From: Mycobacterium marinum
GTDB lineage: Bacteria > Actinomycetota > Actinomycetes > Mycobacteriales > Mycobacteriaceae
NCBI RefSeq assembly: GCF_003391395.1
Contig: NZ_CP024190.1
Coordinates: forward strand, 3,472,001-3,536,000
Length of the DNA stretch: 64,000 nt
Direction of reading: 5' to 3'
The first letter of the stretch is position 1; the number at the start of each line of letters is the position of its first letter. The notes beneath the pieces are model-generated. The model did no database searches. It worked only from the letters and a program-made list of their open reading frames with translations, and was not told the DNA's origin. Of the stretch, positions 26,336 through 35,641 are shown in pieces. A program made the position numbers and the translations under genes.

Positions 26336-27558
26336 CCGGCTGGGCCGGTATTGAGCGCCACCGCAATGAAATCCAGCCGCCACAGCGACTTGAAGAGGTG
26401 GCGGCCGAACTCTTCGAGTTCGGCGATGCCGCCCCCGGGGCCCTCGCCGCTTTGCGCGACACCGGCCGCGATTTCTCCAATGGTGCGACGGCCGTCGACG
26501 TTGCGTAAGAAGGCCAGCTGCTCTGGCTTGGGCGTCATCTGGAAACCGGGCCAGATCATTTCGTTGCCCGATACCGCACAGCGCGTCCGCAGCACCGGAA
26601 CGTAGTCCAACGCGTCTGCGGCCGAAAAGTCAATCGTGTACGACTCTTTGGGCCGATCCGGGTGGCAGGCCATGAACAGATGGACGCCGTTCAATGTTTC
26701 CACGCGCTCCATCACCGACCACAGTTTCGGCTCCGGCAACGCGTTCACCGCCGCATAGAACTTGCTGTTGGGCACGAAGAAGTCGTGCGGATAGTACGGT
26801 GTCTTCTGAAACCAGCCCTGGAATACCAGTCCGGCGTCCGCGACGAGGTCGACGCACTCCTCCACGGTGTAGCTGCGTTGGCGGCCGTGCAGAAAGGTAT
26901 CGACCAGGGCGGCATCGGAGGTCAGGTCCCGAGCCTTTTTCAGATAGTTCTGAACCGGATGGTAGGGCGGCATCAGAGCGATGGCTTCCTTGACCATCGT
27001 CACCGAAGCGTCGTCCTGGCCCAGACCCAGGTCGCGGAAAACCGAATCCAGCAGATCGACGCCGATGCGACCGTACTTGCCGTACAGCATCGCCGCGACC
27101 ACTCCATCGGAGCGCAGGCAACCGGCCAGCGCCTTCATTCCGGTCAGCGGATCTGCCATGTGGTGCAGGACGCCGCTGGATACCACGAGATCGAAGTCAC
27201 GTCCCAGCGTGCGCAGGTCTTCGATTGGCAGCAAATGCAACTCGAGGTTGGTCAGCCCGTACTTGTCTTTCAGATACTGCTGATGATCCAGTGAAGTCTG
27301 ACTGACATCGACGGCGACGACCTTCGCCGATCGATTCGTGAACGCGAAAATAGCTGCCTGGTTGGTTCCGCAGCCGGCGATCAAGATATCGAGATCGGGC
27401 TGGTATGCCCGGTCCGGCCACAGAATCCGGTGGGAGTACACCGGATCGAACCACTCCCAGTTGGCTGAGGTCCATGCCGGCAAATCCTCGATGGGATGCG
27501 GGTAGACCCACCGCTGGTACTGACGAGAGACGATGTCGGCACGCGGATCGTCGTTCAC
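26332..27558 (-). CDS. Class I SAM-dependent methyltransferase (Rv2067c homologue)
   Basis: A 408-aa methyltransferase. The N-terminus (QYQRWVYPHPIEDLPAW) is followed by the SAM-binding motif DILIAGCGTNQAAIFAF near residue 58, an acidic strand end KVVAVDVSQTSL, and VVSSGVLHHMADP. A C-terminal ~130-residue extension (FSAADALDYVPVLRTRC) is not part of the Rossmann core. The M. tuberculosis homologue has been reported to act on host histone H3; whether that holds here is unknown. It is convergent with cobIJ, overlapping by 4 bp, and lies 32 bp downstream of mmpL in the same direction. Confidence 0.88.
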   Translation of the reverse strand: MNDDPRADIVSRQYQRWVYPHPIEDLPAWTSANWEWFDPVYSHRILWPDRAYQPDLDILIAGCGTNQAAIFAFTNRSAKVVAVDVSQTSLDHQQYLKDKYGLTNLELHLLPIEDLRTLGRDFDLVVSSGVLHHMADPLTGMKALAGCLRSDGVVAAMLYGKYGRIGVDLLDSVFRDLGLGQDDASVTMVKEAIALMPPYHPVQNYLKKARDLTSDAALVDTFLHGRQRSYTVEECVDLVADAGLVFQGWFQKTPYYPHDFFVPNSKFYAAVNALPEPKLWSVMERVETLNGVHLFMACHPDRPKESYTIDFSAADALDYVPVLRTRCAVSGNEMIWPGFQMTPKPEQLAFLRNVDGRRTIGEIAAGVAQSGEGPGGGIAELEEFGRHLFKSLWRLDFIAVALNTGPAG

Positions 27559-27590
27559 TTCGGCGCTGGCTCCTTCGGTTGTCGGGCCAG

Positions 27591-30587
27591 CTAACGAGCG
27601 CTCCCGTCAGCACCGCCCGTCTCCGGCGCCGGTGCAGCTGCTGGGACAGTGGCCGGATCGCCGTTAGAACGTTCAGGCGAACCACCGTATCCAGCCGGCT
27701 GGGAAGTCGCCACATCTGTGGGCTCGCCCAGCAGCAGGGAACGAACCAGCCGGCGCGGCCCGAAGGGGCGCAGCATGTAGCTGGCCGGGCGCGGCCGCAC
27801 TCGCAGCGGCCACCAGAACCAGCGTCCGAGCAGCGCGGCCACCGATGGAGTCATCAGCGAGCGCACGATCAGGGTGTCGAACAACAGGCCGAGACCAATC
27901 GTGCTGCCGGCCTGGCCAATCGAGCGCAGGTCGCTGGCAACCATGGACAACATGGTGAAGGCGAACACCAGTCCAGCCGCGGTCACCACCCCGCCCGTTT
28001 CGCCCATCGAACGAATGATGCCGGTCTTCAGTCCTGCGCCTATCTCTTCCTGGAAGCGCGAAACGAGCAGCAGGTTGTAGTCGGATCCGACCGCCAACAG
28101 AATGATCACCCCGAACACCGGCGCGATCCAGTTCAAGTCCAGGCCCAGGATGTGCTGCCAGACCAACACGGACAGCCCGAATGCGGCGCCCAACGACAGC
28201 AACACCGTTCCGACGATCACCAATGAAGCCACCAAGGCCCGGGTGATGATCACCATGACCACGAAGATCAACGTCAGCGCCGCGATTCCCACGATCAGGA
28301 TGTCGTACTTGGAACCGGTTTGGATGTCGTTGTAGATCGCCGCTGTCCCGGTGAGATAGAACTTGGCGTCGGCCAGCGGCGTCCCCTTCACCGCTTGGCG
28401 CGCGGCATTGAGTTCCGGCTTGACCGCCGCGATACCTTTCGGAGTTGCCGGGTCGGAGTCGTGGGTGATGATGAAGCGCGCGGCCTTACCGTCCGATGAC
28501 AAGAACAGTTTCAGACCCCGCTGGAAGTCAGGGTTGTCGAACGCTTCCGGCGGCAGATAGAAGTAGTCGTCGGCCTTGGAAGCGTCAAACGCCTGGCCCA
28601 TCGCGCTAGCGGTGTCGGTCATCCGCGACATCTGTGTGACAAGCCCCGAGAAGCTGCTGTGCAGGGTGAGCAGCGTGCCTCGCATGGAGGTTGCCACCGC
28701 GATCATCGACGGGAACTCGGCCTGCATCCGGGGCAGGATCGAGTCGACGTCGTTCATGTCGCCGATCAGCGCGTCCATGTTCTCGCTGAACTTGTCGACG
28801 CCGTCGATGGCGTCGAAGACCGATCGCGACGCCCAACAGACCGGGATGTTGAAGCAGTGCTGTTCCCAGTACAGGTAGCCGCGGAACGGTCGCGCGAAAT
28901 CATCGAAATCGGCCAGATGATCCCGCATTTCGTTGAGCGTGACCCGCATTTCGCCCATGTCGCCGACCATCCGGTGCGTCGTGCCGCTCATCTGACCCAG
29001 CAGACCCTGCATGCGCTGCATCGAGGCGATCATGGCGCCCAGGTCGTCGCTCATCTTGAGCATGTCGGCCGTGCGCTCTTTCATGAACTTCAGATTCTGT
29101 TGTATCGGCAGCGCTTGCATGCTGACCTGGAACGGAATCGACGAGTGCTCGATGGGGCTGCCCAGGGGCCTGGTGATGCTTTGCACCCGCGCGATACCCG
29201 GTGCCCGGAACACCTCCTTGGCGATCCGGTCCAGCAGAATCATGTCCGCCGAATTACGCATGTCATGATCGCCCTCGATCATCAGGATGTCGGGATTCAG
29301 TCTCGCCGCACTGAAATGCTGCTCCGCGGCGACGTACCCAACGTTGGACGGCAAGTTACGCGGGATGTAGTAGCGATCGTTGTAGCTGATCTTCATGCCC
29401 GGCACGACCATCATCCCGACCAGGGCAATCAGCAGTGACGCCACGAAGACCGGCCCAGGCCAGCGGACGGTCGCGGTACCGATGCGCCGCCAGCCGCGGA
29501 CCTTGATCATCCGTCGCGGATCGAGCAGGCCGAACCGGGTGGCCACCGCGACGATGGCCGGCGCCGCCGTCAGCGCACCGGCAATGACAACCAACAACCC
29601 CAACGCAGAGGGGATGCCCAGTGCCTTGAAGTAGGACAGCCGCGCCAAGTGCAGACAGAATGTTGCGCCGGCGATCGTCAGCCCCGAGCCCAAGATCACG
29701 TGATAGGTGCCGCGGAACATCGAATAGTAGGCCGTCTCGCGATCTTCACCGGCCTGGCGTGCCTCTTGGTAACGGCCGATGAGAAATATCGCGTAGTCGG
29801 TGCCCGCCGCGATTGCCAGCGATGACAACATGGCCACGACGAACGTCGAGAACCCCAGCAAATGGTGGTGCCCGAGCAGTGCGATGACTCCCCTCGCGGT
29901 GCCCATCTCGAAACCGACCATCGCCAACACCAGCAGCACCGTGCTGACCGAGCGATAGACGATGAACAGCATGATCATGATGACCACGCCGGTCACGCCC
30001 ATCATCTTGAACATGCTCTTGTCGGCGGCCTCGTTCATGTCCGTGGTCAAAGCCGCCGGACCGGTGATGTAGACCCGCATTCCGTCAGGTGGCGGTGACC
30101 GGTCCACGATGGCGCGCACCGCGTCGACAGACTCGTTGCCCAGGGTGCTGCCTTGGTTTCCCGCGATGTTCAGTTGCACGTAGGCGGCTTTGCCGTCGCC
30201 ACTTTGAACACCCGCGGCCGTGATTCGGTCCGCCCACAGGTTGTGGACGTGCTGGACGTGTTCGGTGTCGGCCTCCAGCTTTTGCACCAGGCCGTCGTAA
30301 TAGCGGTGTGCGGCGTCGCCGAGTTCCTTGTCGCTCTCGAGGACGATCATCACGATGCTGTCCGAGTCAGACTCGTGGAACGTCTTGCCGATGCGCTTGG
30401 CGGCGATCATCGCGGGCGCATCTTGCGGCGACATCGTCACCGCGTTATCCCTTGCGACAAACTCGATTTGCGGCACGAAGACATTGACCGCGATGGTCAG
30501 CAACAGCCAGATCAGGATGATCGGTATCGCGAACGCGCGCACCATCCGCATGAATCGGGGGCGGTCGTTGCCGCTCTTGCCGCTCAT
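27591..30587 (-). CDS. MmpL-family RND transporter
   Basis: A 998-aa RND transporter of the MmpL family, closest in type to MmpL4/MmpL5. It has one N-terminal helix, a large periplasmic domain, a five-helix block, a second periplasmic domain with a long helical hairpin (MLKMSDDLGAMIASMQRMQG) and a second five-helix block. The proton-relay Asp-Tyr pairs are present twice: GTDYAIFLIGRYQE and GSDYNLLLVSRFQEE. The C-terminal ~60 residues are a Pro/Ala/Gly tail. It overlaps mmpS by 4 bp, the usual arrangement. Family members export siderophores, lipids or drugs; the substrate here is unknown. In M. tuberculosis no MmpL lies between Rv2067c and blaC. Confidence 0.92.
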   Translation of the reverse strand: MSGKSGNDRPRFMRMVRAFAIPIILIWLLLTIAVNVFVPQIEFVARDNAVTMSPQDAPAMIAAKRIGKTFHESDSDSIVMIVLESDKELGDAAHRYYDGLVQKLEADTEHVQHVHNLWADRITAAGVQSGDGKAAYVQLNIAGNQGSTLGNESVDAVRAIVDRSPPPDGMRVYITGPAALTTDMNEAADKSMFKMMGVTGVVIMIMLFIVYRSVSTVLLVLAMVGFEMGTARGVIALLGHHHLLGFSTFVVAMLSSLAIAAGTDYAIFLIGRYQEARQAGEDRETAYYSMFRGTYHVILGSGLTIAGATFCLHLARLSYFKALGIPSALGLLVVIAGALTAAPAIVAVATRFGLLDPRRMIKVRGWRRIGTATVRWPGPVFVASLLIALVGMMVVPGMKISYNDRYYIPRNLPSNVGYVAAEQHFSAARLNPDILMIEGDHDMRNSADMILLDRIAKEVFRAPGIARVQSITRPLGSPIEHSSIPFQVSMQALPIQQNLKFMKERTADMLKMSDDLGAMIASMQRMQGLLGQMSGTTHRMVGDMGEMRVTLNEMRDHLADFDDFARPFRGYLYWEQHCFNIPVCWASRSVFDAIDGVDKFSENMDALIGDMNDVDSILPRMQAEFPSMIAVATSMRGTLLTLHSSFSGLVTQMSRMTDTASAMGQAFDASKADDYFYLPPEAFDNPDFQRGLKLFLSSDGKAARFIITHDSDPATPKGIAAVKPELNAARQAVKGTPLADAKFYLTGTAAIYNDIQTGSKYDILIVGIAALTLIFVVMVIITRALVASLVIVGTVLLSLGAAFGLSVLVWQHILGLDLNWIAPVFGVIILLAVGSDYNLLLVSRFQEEIGAGLKTGIIRSMGETGGVVTAAGLVFAFTMLSMVASDLRSIGQAGSTIGLGLLFDTLIVRSLMTPSVAALLGRWFWWPLRVRPRPASYMLRPFGPRRLVRSLLLGEPTDVATSQPAGYGGSPERSNGDPATVPAAAPAPETGGADGSAR

Positions 30588-31015
30588 GCTGCTTTCACCA
30601 AGCAGAAGGTCTGGGCGTGGTGTCCCTGCGCGGATTGCTCGTCCTTGACGTCACCGTTGACGGTGATGCGACAACCAATGCTGTCGCTGTTGCCCTGCGC
30701 CACGATGTTGGCGATGATCGCCGGGATTGTCGTCGTGATCGTGCGGGTCCAGGGCAGGGTGCTGAAATCCGCTTCCTCGGGCTCGGCGTTCTTGTTCAGA
30801 TAACTCACGCTGCCGGCCGTACCACTTGGCCCAAAAACCTCGTAGGTCACTTGTTTTGGGTTGAACGGCACGATGGTCTCCACGCTGCTGCCGGCCGACG
30901 AGAAGATCTCGTCGGAGCCGAACACACCCCGAAGACGATCGACCGCTGTGCCCCCGATGGCGACCGCGATAACAACAACGATCGGCACCCACGCCCGCTT
31001 CAGAAAGGTGAACAC
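30584..31015 (-). CDS. MmpS-family accessory membrane protein
   Basis: A 143-aa partner of the downstream MmpL. One N-terminal transmembrane helix (VPIVVVIAVAIGG, about residues 10-24) is followed by a periplasmic beta-sandwich: VTYEVFGPSGTAGSVSYLN is the MmpS hallmark, and two Cys (GCRITV and TFCLVKAA) can form the conserved disulfide. The start is GTG at 31015 and the stop overlaps the mmpL ATG. MmpS4/S5 proteins assist MmpL4/L5 in siderophore and drug export; a similar role is inferred here. The 350-bp upstream region has the palindrome at 31267. Confidence 0.92.
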   Translation of the reverse strand: MFTFLKRAWVPIVVVIAVAIGGTAVDRLRGVFGSDEIFSSAGSSVETIVPFNPKQVTYEVFGPSGTAGSVSYLNKNAEPEEADFSTLPWTRTITTTIPAIIANIVAQGNSDSIGCRITVNGDVKDEQSAQGHHAQTFCLVKAA

Positions 31016-31366
31016 TTACGTTTCCCTTCGCTCATGGCCCCTAGCCACCGAATTAGTCTGGCTCGCCCGCTGTCGCGTGGAATAGGGCCATTTGCCCCTG
31101 CGAGCGGTGGTCATCAGGCCCAAAGAACGCCCCGCCCTGACCACGTCAACACCACTTTCAGCGCCCCACGCATGCCCGCACGACACGGGACGATCAGTTG
31201 CTGACATGCGCCAACTCACCCGTCCCCTCCTTCGCTCACGACATCCGTCCGACGACCATTTATACCATACCCCGTAGGGTATATCTGAAGGCCGGCGGAG
31301 CGAACCAAGACGATGCCAATACATGCGGCTAGCGCACGCCGCCGGCCAATTCAGGCAAATACAGGC
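31016..31366. other. Intergenic region upstream of mmpS
   Basis: This 351-bp stretch between the mmpS start and the blaC stop has no convincing gene. Open frames on both strands (for example 31016-31324 minus) have Arg/Ser-rich, non-protein-like composition. The region probably holds the mmpSL promoter. The one clear element is the ATACCC/GGGTAT palindrome at 31267-31282. Confidence 0.5.
31267..31282. promoter_or_regulatory. ATACCC-CGTA-GGGTAT palindromic operator candidate
   Basis: A perfect 6-bp inverted repeat with a 4-nt centre, in an A/T-rich context unusual for this genome. The TACCC...GGGTA arms resemble the operators of CsoR-family copper repressors (CsoR, RicR) in actinobacteria. 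It lies about 250 bp before the mmpS start and 85 bp past the blaC stop, so mmpSL is the likely target. Binding by a copper or similar repressor is inference; no CsoR-like gene is in the window. Confidence 0.45.
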
Positions 31367-32302
31367 TCAGGCAGACCACTGTGCGAGAACGTCGGCCACG
31401 CACTTGGCCGCGTCGGCTACCAGCGGATCACACCAGGGGGCCTCGGGGCCGCCGCCGACTCGATCGGTCATGATCGCCACCACGTAGGGCGTGCCACCCG
31501 GTGACCACACCACCGCGACGTCATTGGCCCGTCCGTATTCGCCCGAGCCGGTCTTGTCGATCACCCGCCAGTCAGCCGGGAATCCGGCCCTGATCCGCTT
31601 GGCACCGGTGGTGCTGCGCCCCAACCAGTCGATCAGCTTGTCGCGCTTCTCGGGGGGCAACGCGTCACCGAGAACCACCTGTTGATAGTCCATAGCGATC
31701 GCATGGGGGGTGGTGGTGTCGCGCACGTCTCCGGGCGGATTGCGGTTCAGCTCTGGTTCCATCTGATCAAGCCGGCTTACCGAGTCACCCAGGCTCCGCA
31801 GGTACTCGTTGAAGGCCGCGATACCGCCGATGTCCTGGAACAACAGATTGGCCGCGGTGCCGTCGCTGTAGCGAATCGTCGCATCGCACAGCCCGCCGAT
31901 GCTCATCCCGGTTTCCAGATGCTGCTCGGTGATCGGCGACGTCGACCGGATATCGGCACTGTTGTAGGTGATCACCGTGTCGAGATGGGCAATCGGATAC
32001 CGGTGCAGGACCGCGGCACCGAGCAACCCCTTGAACGTGGAGCAGAAGGCGAATCGTTCATCGCCGCGATGCTCGACCGCCGCCGTCGCGCCGGTTCCCG
32101 GCACGTACACCCCCAGTCGTGCCTCGTACTTCTGCTCGAGTTCAGCAAAGCGGCTTTCGAGGTCCGGGCTGGGCACCGCCATCGTCGAGGCCATGTGTTG
32201 ATCACTGGCCGCTTTGGCGCATGCCGAAAGCGGGAGCAACGCAGCCATCGCCGCTAGCAACTGACGCCGGTTTACCGCCGACCGCGGGTTTGAGGGACGC
32301 AT
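31367..32302 (-). CDS. blaC: Class A beta-lactamase BlaC, Tat/lipoprotein type
   Basis: A 311-aa class A serine beta-lactamase, closely similar to BlaC of M. tuberculosis (307 aa). Active-site elements are complete: STFK with Ser88/Lys91, SDG at 146-148, Glu182 in EPELN (omega loop) and KTGSG from Lys250. The N-terminus has a twin-arginine motif (NRRQLL) and a lipobox LSAC with Cys28, so it is probably Tat-exported and lipid-anchored. The SDG triplet, in place of the usual SDN, is a feature of BlaC. It is divergent from sigC, with 135 bp between them. Expression signals were not recognised. Confidence 0.95.
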   Translation of the reverse strand: MRPSNPRSAVNRRQLLAAMAALLPLSACAKAASDQHMASTMAVPSPDLESRFAELEQKYEARLGVYVPGTGATAAVEHRGDERFAFCSTFKGLLGAAVLHRYPIAHLDTVITYNSADIRSTSPITEQHLETGMSIGGLCDATIRYSDGTAANLLFQDIGGIAAFNEYLRSLGDSVSRLDQMEPELNRNPPGDVRDTTTPHAIAMDYQQVVLGDALPPEKRDKLIDWLGRSTTGAKRIRAGFPADWRVIDKTGSGEYGRANDVAVVWSPGGTPYVVAIMTDRVGGGPEAPWCDPLVADAAKCVADVLAQWSA

Positions 32303-32437
32303 ATCGCGAACGAGTGTGCCACGATCCCGGTTTCAGCGTGTCGCTTCCCCGGCGCTGCGGCGTGGGGCGGCCCCGCCGCGGCGCTCTACGACGGCCGGTC
32401 GTAGGGCGCTGCACCTGCCCGGCTAAGGTATTTGCCC

Positions 32438-32992
32438 ATGACCACGTCACCGGACGACGAGGCCGTCACAGCATTGGCTCTGGCGGCCGCGGATGGTGAC
32501 GCGCGCGCATTCGAAGCATTCATCAAAGCCACCCAGCACGACGTGTGGCGTTTTGTGGCCTACCTGTCGGACGCGGGCAGCGCCGACGATCTGACCCAGG
32601 AGACCTTCCTGCGCGCCATCGGCGCCATCCGGCGGTTCGGCGGGCGGTCCAGCGCTCGAACCTGGCTACTGGCGATCGCACGGCGGGTGGTGGCCGATCA
32701 CATCCGCCACCTGCAAGCACGGCCCCGCGCCGCACACGGGGTGGACCCCGAGCTGCTCCTTGACCGTGGACGGCGCGCTCGCGGCTTCGAAGACCTGGTG
32801 GAAGTGACCACGATGATCGCCCAGCTGACCTCCGATCAGCGGGAGGCGCTGCTGTTGACCCAGCTGCTGGGCCTGTCCTACACCGACGCCGCCGCCGTGT
32901 GCGGCTGCCCGGTGGGGACCATCCGGTCCCGTGTCGCCCGGGCGCGCGACGCGCTGCTCGCCGACAACGAGCGCGACGATCTAACCGGCTGA
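32438..32992 (+). CDS. sigC: ECF sigma factor SigC
   Basis: A 184-aa ECF sigma factor. Region 2 spans about residues 20-90 (FEAFIKATQHDVWRFV, then SADDLTQETFLRAIG). Region 4 spans ~118-172 (LTSDQREALLLTQLLGLSY, VCGCPVGTIRSRVARARD). It matches M. tuberculosis SigC through the last residues (DDLTG). The ATG at 32438 is preferred over a TTG two codons upstream because homology begins MTTS-DDEAVTALAL. No anti-sigma gene is adjacent, as for SigC in M. tuberculosis. It is convergent with cobK (6 bp). Confidence 0.95.
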   Translation: MTTSPDDEAVTALALAAADGDARAFEAFIKATQHDVWRFVAYLSDAGSADDLTQETFLRAIGAIRRFGGRSSARTWLLAIARRVVADHIRHLQARPRAAHGVDPELLLDRGRRARGFEDLVEVTTMIAQLTSDQREALLLTQLLGLSYTDAAAVCGCPVGTIRSRVARARDALLADNERDDLTG

Positions 32993-32997
32993 CGTAG

Positions 32998-33726
32998 CTA
33001 GCGCAGGCGCGCGACCCAAGCGGCGGCCTCCTCGACCGTGCCGACACTGCTCACGCCCGCCGGTAGCCGCGGTCGCGCCACCATCACCACCGGGACATCG
33101 AGTGCGGCAGCGGCGTCCAGTTTGGCGCGGGTCATGGCGCCGCCGCTGTTCTTGGTGACCAGTGCGTCGATCCGGTGTTCACGCAGCAGCCTCACCTCGT
33201 CGTCGTAGTGGTATGGCCCCCGGGAGAGCACCAGCTGGTGACGACGCGGCAACGAGGCGCCGTCAGGCGCGGTGACCGCGCGAATCAGAAACCATGCGTC
33301 GCTGTCGATGAAGGCCGCCGTGCCGGATCGGCCGGTGGTCAGAAATATCCGCGAGAACCGTTGTTGTGCTACCGATTCCGCCGCTTCGACGTCGGATCTC
33401 ACCACCAGGGCCGCCCCGGGATCCCACGGTGGGCGAGCCAAGACGATGTGGGGTAAAGCCAGTTCGGCACAGACTTGGGCGGCGTGGGCGGTCATGGTCG
33501 CCGCGAACGGATGGGTGGCGTCCACCACGGCGTCGATGCGCTCGTCAACGAGCCAGCGTCGCAGCCCGTCGACACCGCCGAACCCGCCGATGCGCACCGG
33601 GCCAACCGGCAGCGCGGGGTCGGGCACCCGCCCGGCCAGCGAGCTGACCAGGTCGACCCGCGGATGTAGCCGGGCGGCCAGAGCGCGCCCCTCGCTGGTG
33701 CCGCCGAGCAGCAATAGCCGCGTCAA
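32998..33726 (-). CDS. cobK: Precorrin-6A reductase CobK
   Basis: A 242-aa NADPH-dependent reductase of precorrin-6A. Family features: LLLLGGTSEGRALAARL at the N-terminus, VDATHPFAATMTAHA near residue 75, and the C-terminal DALVTKNSGGAMTRAKLDAA. The start is a TTG at 33726 that overlaps the cobM stop (TTGA); a longer frame to 34194 is only cobM antisense-phase sequence. Last gene of the cobL-cobM-cobK run. Confidence 0.94.
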   Translation of the reverse strand: MTRLLLLGGTSEGRALAARLHPRVDLVSSLAGRVPDPALPVGPVRIGGFGGVDGLRRWLVDERIDAVVDATHPFAATMTAHAAQVCAELALPHIVLARPPWDPGAALVVRSDVEAAESVAQQRFSRIFLTTGRSGTAAFIDSDAWFLIRAVTAPDGASLPRRHQLVLSRGPYHYDDEVRLLREHRIDALVTKNSGGAMTRAKLDAAAALDVPVVMVARPRLPAGVSSVGTVEEAAAWVARLR

Positions 33727-34472
33727 TGCGCCCCCCGGCGGGCCACCGAGTACAGGTAGCTGTCGGTGAAGCCGTCGGCCGCCAGCACGTCGCCCACGAC
33801 GATGACCGCGGTCTTGGTGATGTTGGCGTTGTGCATCTGTGCGGCGATGTCGGACAGCGTGCCGCGCAGCACGGCCTGTTGCGGCCAACTGGCGAAAGCG
33901 ACTACCGCGGCGGGTGTTTCGGGTCGGTAGCCTCCGGCCAGCAGTTGCGGGACGATGGCATCGATCTGCGCGGCGGCCAGGTGTAGCACCAGCGTGGCGC
34001 CGGGCTTGGCCAGGGCAGCCAGGTCCTCCCCCGGCGGCATCGGGGTGGACAGGGTGGAAATCCTGGTCAACGTGACGGTCTGCGACACCCCGGGCACGGT
34101 GAACTCCCGCTTGAGTGCGGCCGCGGCAGCGGCGAACGCCGGTACGCCCGGAACGATTTCGTAGCCGATGCCCAGCGCGTCGAGTCGGCGGCACTGCTCG
34201 GCCAGCGCGCTGTACAGCGACGGGTCACCCGAGTGCAGCCGGGCCACGTCGTGGCCGGCGGCGTGAGCGGCGGCGAGTTCGGTGATGATCTGCTCGAGGG
34301 TGAGCGGACCGGTGTCGACGACTTTCGCCTCAACCGGACAGTAAGCGAGTAGGTCATCGGGCATGATCGAGCCTGCGTACAGGCACACCGGGCAGCTTTG
34401 GAGCAGCCGCTGACCACGCAGCGTGATCAGATCCGCCGCCCCCGGCCCGGCGCCGATGAAATAGACCGTCAT
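33723..34472 (-). CDS. cobM: Precorrin-4 C11-methyltransferase CobM
   Basis: A 249-aa SAM-dependent tetrapyrrole methyltransferase. The N-terminal glycine loop is FIGAGPGAADLITLRG, CLYAGSIMPDDLLAYCP follows, and LHSGDPSLYSALAEQ is the second SAM motif. Its ATG (34472) overlaps the cobL TGA by 4 bp and its stop overlaps the cobK TTG, so all three cob genes are translationally linked. It methylates C-11 of precorrin-4. Confidence 0.95.
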   Translation of the reverse strand: MTVYFIGAGPGAADLITLRGQRLLQSCPVCLYAGSIMPDDLLAYCPVEAKVVDTGPLTLEQIITELAAAHAAGHDVARLHSGDPSLYSALAEQCRRLDALGIGYEIVPGVPAFAAAAAALKREFTVPGVSQTVTLTRISTLSTPMPPGEDLAALAKPGATLVLHLAAAQIDAIVPQLLAGGYRPETPAAVVAFASWPQQAVLRGTLSDIAAQMHNANITKTAVIVVGDVLAADGFTDSYLYSVARRGAH

Positions 34473-35641
34473 CGCTTGGTCACCGCCCATTGGGTGACCG
34501 GCATCTGCGGGCGCCAGCCGGTGAAGCCGCCCAGCGGCTCGCCCTGATAGTGCTGGAACCGTCGCAGCTGGCCGCCGAGGCGCGAGTGCGCGTGCACCAA
34601 CGCGGCTTCCGACTCCGCGGTGACCACGTTGGCGACCAGGCGCCCGCCCGTGGGCAGGTGGCCCAGGCAACTGTCGAGCAAACCGGGCTGGGTCAGGCCA
34701 CCGCCGAGGAAGATCGCCGATGGTTCGGCGGTGCCCTCGAACGCCAGCGGCGCTTCGCCGCGCGCATCGATGCTAACCCCGAAGGACACCGCGTTGGATT
34801 CGATGTTGGCCCGGCGCCGCTCGTCACGCTCGAAAGCCACCGCGGTGCAGCCCGGCCAGCTGCGGCACCACTGGACGGCGATGCTGCCCGAGCCCGAGCC
34901 GACGTCCCATAGTCGCTCACCCGGCCGCGGCGCCAGGGCCGCCACGGTCAGCGCGCGGATGCCGTGTTTGGTGATCTGGCCGTCGTGAGCGAAGGCGTCG
35001 TCGGGCGGCGCCAGTACCCGCGCCTCGGGCAGATAGCGGATGGCGATGACGTTGAGGTCGTCAACGTCGACGGGGGCGTCGGCGGCCCACTTTCCGGCGG
35101 TGCCGTGGCGGTGCCGCTCGGCCGGACCGCCGAGCTGTTCGAGCACGCTGAATTCGGAGTCGCCACGGCCGTGCGCGTGCAGGAGCGCCGCCAGCTGCGA
35201 GGGCGTGGTCTTGCTGTTGGACAAGACGATCGCCTGCCCGCCGCGGCGTAGCGCGGTGTGCGGCGGCGCGGTGACCAGGCTGATCACCTCGGTGTCATGC
35301 ACGTTCCAGCCCATCCGGGCGCACGCGAGCGTCACCGCGGAAACGTGCGGCACGACCCTGACGTGTTCGGAGCCGAACAGCCGGATGAGGGTGCCGCCGA
35401 TGCCGTGCATCAGTGGATCGCCGCTAGCGACAACGTGGATGTCGGGTCCATCGGCGGGCAGTTGTTGCAGCGCCGGCAGCATCGGCGAAGGCCACTCACG
35501 ACGGCTGGCGGTGACCGTCTCATCGAGCAGGTCAAGCTGCCGTTTGGAGCCGTAAATTATTGTGGCTCTTTGCAGTTCGCAGCGCGACGCATCGGATAGC
35601 CCGGGCATGCCGTCGGCGCCGATACCGACCACGACGATCAT
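34469..35641 (-). CDS. cobL: Precorrin-6Y C5,15-methyltransferase (decarboxylating) CobL
   Basis: A 390-aa bifunctional enzyme equal in length to M. tuberculosis CobL. The N-terminal CbiE domain (MIVVVGIGADGMPGLSDASR, VASGDPLMHGIGGTL) methylates at C-5 and C-15. The C-terminal CbiT domain from about residue 215 has a classic SAM site (WDVGSGSGSIAVQW) and is linked to decarboxylation of the C-12 acetate. The ATG at 35641 is preferred to upstream in-frame starts that lie within the SDR gene. The start overlaps the stop of that SDR gene by 4 bp. Confidence 0.95.
   Translation of the reverse strand: MIVVVGIGADGMPGLSDASRCELQRATIIYGSKRQLDLLDETVTASRREWPSPMLPALQQLPADGPDIHVVASGDPLMHGIGGTLIRLFGSEHVRVVPHVSAVTLACARMGWNVHDTEVISLVTAPPHTALRRGGQAIVLSNSKTTPSQLAALLHAHGRGDSEFSVLEQLGGPAERHRHGTAGKWAADAPVDVDDLNVIAIRYLPEARVLAPPDDAFAHDGQITKHGIRALTVAALAPRPGERLWDVGSGSGSIAVQWCRSWPGCTAVAFERDERRRANIESNAVSFGVSIDARGEAPLAFEGTAEPSAIFLGGGLTQPGLLDSCLGHLPTGGRLVANVVTAESEAALVHAHSRLGGQLRRFQHYQGEPLGGFTGWRPQMPVTQWAVTKR

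Noticed and set aside
31016..31324. 102-codon minus frame upstream of mmpS
   Set aside because: Composition is Arg/Ser/Gly-rich, with no domain. It includes the palindrome and is best read as a promoter region.
33727..34194. N-terminal extension of CobK
   Set aside because: The extra residues are cobM sequence in another frame. CobK homology begins at the TTG at 33726.
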